In this document: in pieces, positions 28,344 through 35,859 of the stretch | How positions within the stretch are numbered: the first letter of the stretch is position 1 | How the letters are laid out: each line of letters begins with the position of its first letter | Made by a program: the position numbers and the translations under genes | Notes under the pieces: generated by a model | The model's input: only the letters and a program-made list of their open reading frames with translations | What the model was told of the DNA's origin: nothing | The model's database searches: none | Source: Bradyrhizobium sp. LTSP849 | Lineage (GTDB): Bacteria; Pseudomonadota; Alphaproteobacteria; Rhizobiales; Xanthobacteraceae | DNA: 64,000 nt | Assembly: GCF_000938255.1 (NCBI RefSeq) | Contig: NZ_JYMR01000002.1 | Coordinates: forward strand, 1-64,000 | Direction of reading: 5' to 3'

Positions 28344-29244
28344 TGCGATCGTTGCGGAATCCCAAGCCTTCTCTAGCGCCGTTTGTCCCGGAGGGCGATA
28401 CCCAGTTTTGACCGATGATGGGCGCAGAAAACGGTCCGTGTGTTACGAAGTCTCCGTCTTGATAGCGCCCCTTTAATGTCGGTTGGATGCGGTGAAATTC
28501 TGTGCCTGACTCGTTTGCTAGCAACAGCATGCCGACCACGTCTTCTCGTTTCGTCGTCCCGGTTTCGTCTTCAAACAGAGTTAGATCTGTCGCGATTATT
28601 CGATACGAATTTTCTCGTTCGGTCGTGAGGAGCCTCGTGTCGCAATGGACGACGTTGCTTGTGTTTTCGCCGGATTTCACGAATAATTCGCCACAAAAGC
28701 CCGGCGGCAAAGATATCTCCAGCAGATCGTTTTGCCATCGTCGGACGTTAAAGTTAGTGGTCTCGTTCAAGACTTCGGAGGCTTTATCAAAATTTCGGCC
28801 TCTCAGTTCCAACAAAGGGGAATCTGGTGTGCCGAATACGCGCAGTCTCGTGATCGAGGGGAACGTGTTGCGGTCTTTTTTTAGGAGCTCGAGCAGCAGT
28901 GTTGCGAACTGCAGATATAGGAGGCATTCACGGTTGGTCCGACACGGAATAAGCGGGGCCTTCTTGTGCCCGCGATCGTTTCGGATGTTTCCTAAAGCAC
29001 CTGTAAACAGCTGTTTCATCGCCACGCGATCGCGTGCATTAGGGGAGATGTCTATCTTGGGACTCGATCCGTCAAATGCCTCGTCAAGCAAGGCTTGACC
29101 GATGCTAGAACTATCAATGCGTTGTTGAATTTCAGCTTCGAGCAAGCGAAACGCGGCGAATATAGCATCGTCAAATTTTCCGGCTTCGGCGATGGCAGCT
29201 GAAGCGTCCCAAATTTCTTTGTCGATTCCGGCCCAGAATGACAT
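28336..29244 (-). CDS. TIGR02391-like (Ymh-type) domain protein, accessory
   Basis: The 302-residue protein opens with about 110 residues resembling the TIGR02391/Ymh domain: DDAIFAAFRLLEAEIQQRI, then AFDGSSPKIDIS and KQLFTGALGNIRNDRGHKKA, the last matching the family's LF-x-GA-x-x-x-x-NxxxH element. The rest is unrecognised and beta-rich. TIGR02391 proteins are frequent on phages and in defence islands, with a presumed but unproven role there. The ATG at 29244 is used; a TTG 14 codons upstream is possible. It overlaps the propeller gene and both have low GC, so they look like one transferred pair. Confidence 0.65.
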   Translation of the reverse strand: MSFWAGIDKEIWDASAAIAEAGKFDDAIFAAFRLLEAEIQQRIDSSSIGQALLDEAFDGSSPKIDISPNARDRVAMKQLFTGALGNIRNDRGHKKAPLIPCRTNRECLLYLQFATLLLELLKKDRNTFPSITRLRVFGTPDSPLLELRGRNFDKASEVLNETTNFNVRRWQNDLLEISLPPGFCGELFVKSGENTSNVVHCDTRLLTTERENSYRIIATDLTLFEDETGTTKREDVVGMLLLANESGTEFHRIQPTLKGRYQDGDFVTHGPFSAPIIGQNWVSPSGTNGAREGLGFRNDRIA

Positions 29245-29448
29245 ATTGTTTGTCCGCTTATGCTGGTAGCTCTTCGATATTCCCAAATGCTACCAAATGT
29301 AGATATGCGAGCAGTGAAGATGACTCTGCGGGCACAAGAGATCAAGCCGACCAGCAATTCATTGGATGCTTATTGTACCTAGCGACGGACAACAGAACTA
29401 ATGCGTCTCACGTTGCGACGTCCAACGCCAGATGTATGCGACTGAAAT

Positions 29449-29518
29449 CTCGGCGCAAACGATGGATGTGCACCGCGCTCCCGCATGCTACGACATCCGC
29501 ATCGCCTTCCAGAGCCAG
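29449..29518. repeat. Diverged 70-base intergenic repeat, copy A
   Basis: This stretch (starting CTCGGCGCAAACGATGGAT, ending CATCGCCTTCCAGAGCCAG) aligns with 31933-32003 over its whole length at roughly 80% identity with one two-base and one small offset. Both copies end in GAGCCAG. Neither copy is coding in any convincing frame. Confidence 0.65.
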
Positions 29519-29521
29519 TAA

Positions 29522-29588
29522 GTAGGATGGGTAGAGCGCAGCGAAACCCATCGTGGTCGGGTTGATGGGTATCGCTTTGCTCCACCCG
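29522..29588. repeat. Palindromic repeat, GTAGGATGGGTAGAGC family (copy 1)
   Basis: The left arm GTAGGATGGGTAGAGCGCAGCG and right arm TGATGGGTATCGCTTTGCTCC are inverted in part (GATGGGT...ACCCATC; GGAGC/GCTCC types). The same element, more diverged, is at 31521-31598. Confidence 0.75.
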
Positions 29589-29638
29589 TCCTTCGAACTC
29601 TGGCAGGCAGGGAATGTCGACAGTAGCGGAGGGGTTGC

Positions 29639-30124
29639 ATGGGTGAGGACGACAAGAAGAAGGAATTCGTTGAGCGGGTACGGCGGCACTTTCAGGAGAT
29701 CACGCCTCAACTGAATATAGAAATGGCGATGATCGCAGAACTGTCATGGGAAGAGGAGACGAGCTTCCTGCTGATTGAATACGACGCGTCAGAGTTTAGC
29801 GATGAATTTTTTGTGGCTCTGTGGCCGATGGATGCCGATGGCGAACCTGTCGACCGGGAGGGGCACTGGTTTCTCAAGGGCCGGACGGTCGTCGTTCCCT
29901 CCGAAATTTATGATGATGAGAAATATGAGGCGATCGAACAGGGGGAAACGGCTTCAGAGCTTCTGGAGCAGTGGTTCGCCCAGGCATGGCGTGCCCATGG
30001 GCCTAAGGCGCTTCCCGCCTATATCGGCCACCACGACAGCTATTTCAAGATCGATCTGGCCACCAGCGGACAGGTGAATTGGGACGGCATCCTTGCGCAA
30101 GCAAAGGCTGGGCTCGCCTCATAG
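29639..30124 (+). CDS. Acidic 161-residue protein of unknown function
   Basis: The product begins with a charged helix (GEDDKKKEFVERVRRHFQEI) and contains an unusually acidic middle (DASEFSDEFFVALWPMDADG; PSEIYDDEKYEAIEQGE). There is no signal peptide or membrane helix. It is about the size of small immunity proteins, and a SUKH-type protein lies 1.5 kb downstream, but I recognise no family motif. GGAGG lies six bases before the ATG, so translation is well supported. It is followed directly by the displaced guaA fragment. Confidence 0.65.
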   Translation: MGEDDKKKEFVERVRRHFQEITPQLNIEMAMIAELSWEEETSFLLIEYDASEFSDEFFVALWPMDADGEPVDREGHWFLKGRTVVVPSEIYDDEKYEAIEQGETASELLEQWFAQAWRAHGPKALPAYIGHHDSYFKIDLATSGQVNWDGILAQAKAGLAS

Positions 30125-30237
30125 TCTCGCTATTCGTGAGCGCGCAGGATAGGGGAGCCTAAGGGGATTACGGTGCCGGTGTATGAAACTTGCAATGCAC
30201 GACCCAGGCCCCCATCATGTCCAGGCGCCTGCCTGAC

Positions 30238-30414
30238 AAGCTCGACATCCTGCGTCAGGCCGATGCCGTCTATATCGACCAGATCCGCAAGCACGGTCTC
30301 TACGACGACATCAGGCAGGCCTTCGCTGTGCTGCTGCCGGTCAAGACCGTCGGCGTCATGGGCGACGGCCGCACCTACGACTTCGTCGTGGGCCTGCGCG
30401 CCGTCTCCTCCACC
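30238..30414 (+). pseudogene. guaA: Displaced internal fragment of guaA (59 codons)
   Basis: This stretch aligns without gaps to guaA 26949-27125 (codons 426-484). I count 11 differences in 177 bases; nine are synonymous, and two change the protein (Trp to Arg, Thr to Ser). Outside these limits similarity ends abruptly: the upstream part and the final 47 codons of guaA are missing. The mainly synonymous divergence means the piece evolved as part of a working guaA, probably in another strain, and came in with an integrating element. It cannot encode an enzyme. Confidence 0.93.
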
Positions 30415-30493
30415 AGGGCACGTTTTTAGGGGCTCCGTTTCAGTCGGTCATGTACCATGATGGTATCTGGCGGCGAACCGAACGGAGAATACC

Positions 30494-30646
30494 TTGTTGA
30501 CCGATACGGGACTTCAGAAGCTCAAGCCTGGCGAGAAGCTTTACAAGCGCGGCGACCGCGACGGCATGTACGTTGCCGTCCTGCTCATCAATAGGCGCAA
30601 GCAGATCTGGGAAAGTGGCGACCACACCATCAAGGTGGTGCATTGA
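30494..30646 (+). pseudogene. N-terminal remnant of a DUF4102 tyrosine integrase
   Basis: A TTG start with GGAG six bases upstream opens a 50-codon frame. Its first 28 residues (LTDTGLQKLKPGEKLYKRGD followed by RDGMYVAV) match the arm-binding DUF4102 domain that begins P4/phage-type tyrosine integrases. After that the match is lost and the frame stops at 30644-30646; the catalytic domain with the R-H-R-Y residues is absent. It lies 80 bases after the guaA fragment and reads the same way, the position expected for the integrase of a guaA-inserted island. Confidence 0.82.
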
Positions 30647-31029
30647 TGCGCGCCGCGTTGAAAGTGGTGATGGCCGCAATATTTGTGATGCCGGCTGCGG
30701 TGGCTCTGGCGAAGTCTCCGGACTGCGCGAGTTGGCCCACCAACATGGCACTCGTGCACCTCAAGAACGCCGGCCTGATTGATATCCCATCAGTGATCGA
30801 GGCGCAGACCAGGGCCGTTCGTCTCGCATCCGAAAAGATCGGCAAAGACCTCCACCGGCAGGTTTACGACATCACGTTTTACACCAAGGATGGCAAGACG
30901 ATCGAGGTCATCACGAACAGCCGAGCATCAAGCGAGGAATGCTCGATGAGCGCCGTCGACGTCTACGTGGTCTCGAAGAAAATCGGCGGGTCGGCAGAGC
31001 AGCCATCTGAGGGCACGACTAAAAAGTGA
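30646..31029 (+). CDS. Small exported protein of unknown function
   Basis: The 127-residue product has a clear Sec signal peptide (MRAALKVVMAAIFVMPAAVA, cleavage probably after ALA near residue 22) and then a small mature domain with three cysteines, ending in a charged tail GSAEQPSEGTTKK. The ATG overlaps the stop of the integrase remnant by one base (TGATG). I do not recognise the family. The mature part looks like a compact alpha/beta domain (QVYDITFYTKDGKTIEVIT). It is probably periplasmic. Confidence 0.72.
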   Translation: MRAALKVVMAAIFVMPAAVALAKSPDCASWPTNMALVHLKNAGLIDIPSVIEAQTRAVRLASEKIGKDLHRQVYDITFYTKDGKTIEVITNSRASSEECSMSAVDVYVVSKKIGGSAEQPSEGTTKK

Positions 31030-31106
31030 TCCGGCTGCACCGAAAGCTCAAGAACTAGGGCGGGATGACGATTGATCCAAATCGGATCGAGCCCTAGCAT
31101 CGCGTC

Positions 31107-31517
31107 ATGAACGCCGAACAACGAATTGAGAACTTGGAAGCAGCGCTTGGGGCCAGCTTGCCCGTGGCGTATCGCGCCTTCCTGCGGTCACACAGGGAAA
31201 AGCCGTCTGGTCCGGTTCAGGTCGTCTCGACCAATCCAGACTACTGGGATGTGAGCTGCATCTTCGAAATCGGCGCCGCTGAAAGTTACCTCCAGGTCGA
31301 TCATTGTTATGAACTGGTTGGCGACGTCCTTCCCGAAGGGATGTTGCCAGTTGCCGACGACCAGGGTGGTAACCTCTACCTTTTGGATTGCCGCACGGGT
31401 CCGAGCACCGGAGCCGTGTATTGGTGGGATCATGAACAGGAGCTTGGCGAGGATCGCGTGGAGTTGGTCGCGACGAGCTTCCCGGAGTTTCTCGCTGTTC
31501 TGGTCCCCGATTCGTAG
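31107..31517 (+). CDS. SMI1/KNR4 (SUKH)-family protein, probable immunity protein
   Basis: The 136-residue protein has the SUKH layout: an N-terminal helix ENLEAALGASLPVAYRAFLR, a central FEIG element, LLPVADDQGGNLYLLDCR (the characteristic [F/L]-x-x-x-x-D-x-x-G-[D/N] region), and VYWWDHEQE near the end. SUKH proteins commonly neutralise nuclease or other toxins of polymorphic toxin systems. No toxin gene is adjacent, so it may be an orphan immunity gene. The chosen ATG begins MNAEQRIENLE. Confidence 0.85.
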   Translation: MNAEQRIENLEAALGASLPVAYRAFLRSHREKPSGPVQVVSTNPDYWDVSCIFEIGAAESYLQVDHCYELVGDVLPEGMLPVADDQGGNLYLLDCRTGPSTGAVYWWDHEQELGEDRVELVATSFPEFLAVLVPDS

Positions 31518-31520
31518 CGC

Positions 31521-31598
31521 GTAGGATGAGTTGAGCTCTTCGCGAAACCCATCGCGTTCGCAAATGGCGTTGATGGGTATCGCTTCGTTCCACCGATC
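31521..31598. repeat. Palindromic repeat, GTAGGATGGGTAGAGC family (copy 2, diverged)
   Basis: GTAGGATGAGTTGAGC...CGAAACCCATC pairs partly with TTGATGGGTATCGCTTCG. It follows the SUKH stop by four bases and is a diverged relative of the element at 29522-29588. Confidence 0.65.
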
Positions 31599-31615
31599 CT
31601 GCGAGCCGCTCGCTC

Positions 31616-31915
31616 TTGCCGCTCGAGCTCGGATTGAAGCGCCCGGAGTTGCTCGATGTCCTCGACGATCTGGCAGAGTTGCTCACGGTCATTCCCATCG
31701 CCGCGTTGGAGCCGGTGCTTGTCCGATGCGAAGAGGCCCTTCGCGACGTCGTGCCGAGCCGCAACGGTTCAATGCGCGACGCCCATGTGCTGGCGCTGGC
31801 CTGGAGTGTCGAGGCGGATGTCTGGACCACGGATCGCGACTTTGCGGGAACGGGTGTCGCGACCTGGTCGACGCCGAACCTCATGCGAGGGCTTGCTGAC
31901 GTCGGCGCGGGGTAG
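31616..31915 (+). pseudogene. PIN-domain toxin remnant, N-terminus missing
   Basis: The frame encodes the C-terminal two thirds of a PIN domain: RDAHVLALAWSVEADVWTTD carries the conserved aspartate, and TTDRDFAGTGVATWSTPNL the second acidic motif. The strand with the first catalytic aspartate is absent, and no start codon other than TTG at 31616 is present. A palindromic repeat ends directly upstream, which may have replaced the 5' end. PIN domains are usually VapC-type RNases. An antitoxin is not seen. Confidence 0.7.
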
Positions 31916-31932
31916 GGATCATCGCGTGGCTC

Positions 31933-32003
31933 CCCGGCACAAACGCTGGATCTCCACCGCATGCTCCCATGATACGACACCGGCATCGCACCTCCGGAGC
32001 CAG
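31933..32003. repeat. Diverged 70-base intergenic repeat, copy B
   Basis: CCCGGCACAAACGCTGGATC ... CACCTCCGGAGCCAG aligns over its length with 29449-29518. It ends five bases before the ATG of the serine hydrolase gene and so forms its whole immediate leader. Confidence 0.65.
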
Positions 32004-32008
32004 CGTTC

Positions 32009-33262
32009 ATGTCCGTCGTTCCCAGCCAACAGCCCGCAACCGCCGCCGAAACCGATCCCGAAACTCTCGGCTGGATGCGCGGCTTCCCGCCATCACCCGA
32101 CCGCACCATCACCTTCCAGAACGGCTCCTTCCGCAGCTTCCCCGAACTCCGCTGGGCCTGGAGCAACATCCGCCAGCTGGTGCCGACGGTGAACGTCTGG
32201 CGCGGGGCGGGATCCGTGTCGTCGCTGCCGCGTGAGGACCATGACATCGGCGCGTCGGCCTCGATCACCATGGACGGCCGGCCCATGACGTTCGCGAAAA
32301 TGCTGGAGGAGACCTACACCGACGGCATCGCCGTGCTGCATCGGGGCAAGCTGATCTACGAGCGTTACTTTGGTGCGCTGAAACCGCACAAGCCGCATAT
32401 CGCGATGTCGGTGACGAAATCGTTCACCGGCGTGCTGGCCGGCATTCTGGTCAACGAGGGCAAGATCGATCCGCAGGCGCCCGTCACGGATTATGTGCCG
32501 GAGCTGAAGGCGAGCGCGTTTGGTGACGCACGCGTGCGCGAGGTCATGGATATGACCACGGGGCTCGAATACACCGAAGTCTACACCGACAAGAATTCGC
32601 ACGTGTGGGGCTTGCGTCGCGCCAACGGCATGGCGCCGATTCCGCCTGATTATGATGGCCCGACTAGTATTTTCGATTTCCTCGTCGCGCAGAAGAAGCA
32701 GGGCCAGCACGGCAAGGCGTTTTCCTACAAGACCGTCAACACCGACGTGCTCGCCTGGATCTGCCGGCGCGCCAGCGGCATGACATTGTCGGATCTTCTG
32801 TCGGAGCGCATCTGGACGCCCATGGGCGCGGAGGAGGACGCGCATTATCACGTCGACCGCATCGGTACCGAAAGCGGCGGCGGTGGTCTCTCGACGACGC
32901 TGCGCGATCTCGCCCGCTTCGGCGAAACCATGCGCAATCACGGCCGCTTCAACGGCCGCCAGATCGTGCCGTCATCGGTCGTCGAAGACATCGCGCGCGG
33001 TGGCGACCCCGAGAAATTCAAGCCGGCCGGCTACACCACCTTGCCGGGCGCCTCCTACCGCAACCAATGGTGGGTCACGCACAACGCCCACGGCGCCTAC
33101 ATGGCGCGCGGCGTTCATGGCCAGGGCATCTATGTCGATCCCAAGGCCGAGATGGTGATCGCCCGCTACGCCTCGCATCCGGTGGCGGGCAACGCCGCCA
33201 ACGACCCCGTGACGCTGCCGGCCTACATGGCGCTGGCGAAGCAACTGATGGCCGGCGGGTAA
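32009..33262 (+). CDS. Serine hydrolase, class C beta-lactamase fold (NylB/6-aminohexanoate hydrolase-like)
   Basis: The 417-residue protein has the SxxK nucleophile motif SVTK at Ser134-Lys137, the Tyr motif FSYKTVNTD near residue 245, and a conserved GGGGLSTTLRDLARFG segment. Length and the HKPHIAMSVTKSFTG environment fit the nylon-oligomer hydrolase/esterase branch rather than true beta-lactamases. There is no signal peptide, so it is probably cytoplasmic. The gene has a repeat as its leader and no obvious ribosome-binding site. The substrate is unknown. Confidence 0.88.
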   Translation: MSVVPSQQPATAAETDPETLGWMRGFPPSPDRTITFQNGSFRSFPELRWAWSNIRQLVPTVNVWRGAGSVSSLPREDHDIGASASITMDGRPMTFAKMLEETYTDGIAVLHRGKLIYERYFGALKPHKPHIAMSVTKSFTGVLAGILVNEGKIDPQAPVTDYVPELKASAFGDARVREVMDMTTGLEYTEVYTDKNSHVWGLRRANGMAPIPPDYDGPTSIFDFLVAQKKQGQHGKAFSYKTVNTDVLAWICRRASGMTLSDLLSERIWTPMGAEEDAHYHVDRIGTESGGGGLSTTLRDLARFGETMRNHGRFNGRQIVPSSVVEDIARGGDPEKFKPAGYTTLPGASYRNQWWVTHNAHGAYMARGVHGQGIYVDPKAEMVIARYASHPVAGNAANDPVTLPAYMALAKQLMAGG

Positions 33263-33282
33263 ACGCGCTACTTGGCATCCTC

Positions 33283-33385
33283 GTAGCCCGGATGGAGCGC
33301 AGCGTAATCCGGGGCGAACCAACCCCATCGCGTTACTGCCCGTGTGGTGAGAATCCCAGATTGCGCTGCGCTCCATCCGGGCTAC
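33283..33385. repeat. Palindromic repeat, GTAGCCCGGATGGAGCGC family
   Basis: The arms GTAGCCCGGATGGAGCGCAG and CTGCGCTCCATCCGGGCTAC are perfect inverted copies at the two ends of a 103-base element. This is a widely dispersed intergenic palindrome type. It lies between the hydrolase and the AraC-type regulator. Confidence 0.9.
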
Positions 33386-33465
33386 GGATGCATTCGAAAC
33401 CGCAAGATCGGTCGAGCACGTCACAGCCATCCGCACCTAACTGGAGCCGCCACGGAGGAGGGACG

Positions 33466-34344
33466 ATGAAGGCGGCGCTGCAAAACTATCGGGACCGGAT
33501 GCGACGGGTGCTGGACCATATCGACCGGCATCTCGACACGGATCTGGACCTGGACACGCTGAGCGGTGTAGCGGCCTTCTCAAAATTTCATTTCCACCGG
33601 CAGTTCGCGGCGACCTTCGGACTCTCCGTGCATCGCTATGTCCAGCTGGCTCGTATGAAGCGCGCTTCCTACTGGCTTGCCTACAGTGACGCCCAAAGCG
33701 TCACGGAGATCGCGATGGATGCCGGTTACGATGCCCCGGACGCCTTCGCCCGCGCCTTTCGGCAACGGTTCGGGCAATCGCCGTCGTCGTTCCGCAACTC
33801 TCCCGACTGGGAGCCGTGGCTTGCGGCCTTCGGGCCTCTCGACAACGCGAGGAGCAAGCTCATGAAGACTTTTACCACTGATGACGTGACGATACGCGAT
33901 GTCCCCCCGACGCGGGTGGCGATCATGGAGCACCGGGGCGATCCGGCGACGCTCGGTGCCACCATCCAGCGGTTCATCGCGTGGCGCAGGGCCGCCGGCC
34001 TGCACCCCAGGACAAGTCCGACCTTCAATGTCTGGCGGTCCGAGCGGCGTCCTTCCTCGCCTGCCGCTTACAGCACTGACCTCTGTGTCGGGACCGACCA
34101 GCCGATCGAGGCGAACGGCGAAGAGATCAAGGCCAGCGAGATTCCCGGCGGACGCTGCGCGGTGCTGCGCGTCGTCGGCTACACCGACAATCTGGAGCCC
34201 GCCGCGCTCTACCTCTATCGCGACTGGCTTCCGGCCAGCGGCGAGGAAGCACGCGACTTCCCGATCTATTGCCAGCGGCTGAGCTTCTTTCCGGAGGTGC
34301 CGGAGCACGAGACGGTTGCGGACGTGTTTCTGCCGCTGAAATAG
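33466..34344 (+). CDS. AraC-family regulator with GyrI-like effector domain
   Basis: The 292-residue protein has an N-terminal AraC double helix-turn-helix (LSGVAAFSKFHFHRQFAATF; VTEIAMDAGYDAPDAFARAF, residues about 25-100) and a C-terminal GyrI/SbmC-like domain from about residue 130 (VTIRDVPPTRVAIMEHRGDP). This is the Rob/BmrR-type order in which the second domain binds small hydrophobic molecules. GGAGG lies seven to eleven bases before ATG 33466 and fixes the start. Confidence 0.92.
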   Translation: MKAALQNYRDRMRRVLDHIDRHLDTDLDLDTLSGVAAFSKFHFHRQFAATFGLSVHRYVQLARMKRASYWLAYSDAQSVTEIAMDAGYDAPDAFARAFRQRFGQSPSSFRNSPDWEPWLAAFGPLDNARSKLMKTFTTDDVTIRDVPPTRVAIMEHRGDPATLGATIQRFIAWRRAAGLHPRTSPTFNVWRSERRPSSPAAYSTDLCVGTDQPIEANGEEIKASEIPGGRCAVLRVVGYTDNLEPAALYLYRDWLPASGEEARDFPIYCQRLSFFPEVPEHETVADVFLPLK

Positions 34345-34368
34345 TGCCCTCTGACGGCGGCCTGTCGC

Positions 34369-35283
34369 TCAGCTGGCCTTACGCGGCGCTTCCCCTTGCT
34401 CCAGGGTACGCCGCTCACGGCGGAACGCTTCGGCGATTGCGTTCGACACGGCCTTGATGCGCGCCGCGCGCCGCATGTCCTGGTGCGTGATCAGCCACAC
34501 CGGGCGTCGGGCCGGCGCCCGGTCGGGCCAGACGCGGACGAGGTCGGGCGCGACATCGCCGAGAAAGCAGACGGCCTCGGCGATGCCGCCGTGGCTCGCC
34601 GCGGTGCGCAGCTGGACGAACGGGCTGTCGCAGCGAAGCGCGATCCGCGCGCCTTCAAGCTGCTCGCCCATGAAAAACGGGCCCATCGCGGCCGGCGCGC
34701 CGGTAAAGGTGATCAGGTCGTAATCCGCCAAGCCCTGGCCCTGTTTCGGAACGCCCTTGCTCGCCAGATAGCGTTTCGAGGCGTAGAGCGAGAAGGCGAT
34801 GTCGCCGAGCTTGCGGCAGATCAGGTCCGACGCCTGCGGCCGCGCGAACCTGACGGCAAGGTCGGCCTCGCGCCGCGCAATGTCGAGCGTGCGGACGCCG
34901 ATGATGAGATCGACCCGCAGCTCCGGATGAGTCTTGCGCAGCGCTGCAATTGCGGGCGCGACCAGCTGATAGGCGAGCGCCTCGGTGGTGGTGACGCGGA
35001 CCGTGCCCTTCAACAGCGCGTCGTGGCCTGCGACGATGCGTTCGAGATCCGTCGCGGCGCTCTCCATCGCCGCGCATTGGCGCAAAATGGCTTCGCCGGC
35101 CGACGTCGTCACGAAGCCGTCCGGGCTCCGGTTCAGAAGGGTCACGCCGAGCTGTTTCTCGAGCAGCGCAATCCGCCGCCCGACCGTGACATGACCGACG
35201 CCCAGCGTGCGCGCCGCCGCCGACAGGCTGCCGGCGCGCGACACGGCGAGGAAGAAGCGGATGTCGTCCCACTGCCAGTCCAT
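34369..35283 (-). CDS. LysR-family transcriptional regulator
   Basis: The 304-residue protein begins with a LysR winged helix (DDIRFFLAVSRAGSLSAAA then RTLGVGHVTVGRRIALLEKQ) and has a periplasmic-binding-like effector domain. It resembles the subgroup whose members regulate neighbouring divergent genes. The divergent gene is the YciI-like protein at 35416 and the hydrolase behind it. A dyad lies 12 bases upstream of the start. The ATG giving MDWQWDD is the last one before the conserved helix. Confidence 0.9.
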   Translation of the reverse strand: MDWQWDDIRFFLAVSRAGSLSAAARTLGVGHVTVGRRIALLEKQLGVTLLNRSPDGFVTTSAGEAILRQCAAMESAATDLERIVAGHDALLKGTVRVTTTEALAYQLVAPAIAALRKTHPELRVDLIIGVRTLDIARREADLAVRFARPQASDLICRKLGDIAFSLYASKRYLASKGVPKQGQGLADYDLITFTGAPAAMGPFFMGEQLEGARIALRCDSPFVQLRTAASHGGIAEAVCFLGDVAPDLVRVWPDRAPARRPVWLITHQDMRRAARIKAVSNAIAEAFRRERRTLEQGEAPRKAS

Positions 35284-35294
35284 GCGCGCGCCCC

Positions 35295-35310
35295 TGTTCA
35301 TTTCCGAACA
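35295..35310. promoter_or_regulatory. Dyad TGTTC-N6-GAACA, candidate LysR operator
   Basis: TGTTCATTTCCGAACA is a perfect inverted repeat with a six-base centre, 12 bases from the LysR start codon. It is followed by ACATATGTGAACA, which repeats the GAACA half. This fits autoregulation and control of the divergent gene at 35416. Confidence 0.5.
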
Positions 35311-35415
35311 ACATATGTGAACAAATCGACCATACAAGCCGCCGTCGCAGCTTCTATGTGAACCGGGCGCCGCCAAAGCGGCCGCAAACCGACGTTTCGA
35401 ACAAGGACGCCCGCC

Positions 35416-35859
35416 ATGATCGCCAACACTGGAACGACGGGCGCTCTGCGCAGCGCTGTCGTCGCACTCACGCTCGCTCTCACAGGAGTTTTGCTCATGA
35501 CCAATCCGACCGCCGCCCAGACTCAAGTGCCGTCGCCAGCAGTGACTGGTGTGCTCGTCATGCTCACGGTGAAGGCGGGCGTTACCCGCGAACAGGTCAT
35601 GGCCGTGATGCCGGCTGAAATCCGCGCGACCGTGCAGCTCTATCTCGGTGGCAAAATCCGCGAATGGTATTCGCGCGGCGACGGTCGTGGAGTCGTCCTC
35701 TTGCTGAATACGAAGGACGTCGCGGAAGCGGAAGCGATCATGGATGGACTGCCACTCGGCAAGGAGCACCTGATGGATCACGACTACATCCCTGTCGGTC
35801 CGCTCCAGCCGCTTGGCCTGCTTTTGGCCAATCCCGCCGCCATGCAGGGAGCCAAGTGA
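35416..35859 (+). CDS. Exported YciI/muconolactone isomerase-like dimeric alpha-beta barrel protein
   Basis: The 147-residue product has a Sec-type signal (AVVALTLALTGVLLMTNPTAAQ, cleavage near residue 35) and a small ferredoxin-like domain (GVLVMLTVKAGVTREQV; GKIREWYSRGDGRGVVLLL; AEAIMDGLPLGKEHLMDHD). Domains of this fold act as isomerases or bind ligands; catalytic residues are not clear. Its stop overlaps the start of the epoxide hydrolase-like gene (TGATG). ATG 35497 is an internal alternative that would remove most of the signal. Confidence 0.75.
   Translation: MIANTGTTGALRSAVVALTLALTGVLLMTNPTAAQTQVPSPAVTGVLVMLTVKAGVTREQVMAVMPAEIRATVQLYLGGKIREWYSRGDGRGVVLLLNTKDVAEAEAIMDGLPLGKEHLMDHDYIPVGPLQPLGLLLANPAAMQGAK

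Larger units (their letters stand above)
29245..29638. other. 394-base intergenic region within the accessory block
   Basis: No gene is supported. It contains a diverged 70-base repeat (29449-29518, matching 31933-32003), then a palindromic repeat (29522-29588), then the ribosome-binding site GGAGG of the next gene. The part nearest the TIGR02391-like gene is A/T-richer and probably holds its promoter. Confidence 0.7.

Noticed and set aside
29238..29525. A 95-codon frame on the plus strand in the accessory intergenic region
   Set aside because: It ends inside the 70-base repeat and has no ribosome-binding site or domain; the repeat also occurs where it is not coding.
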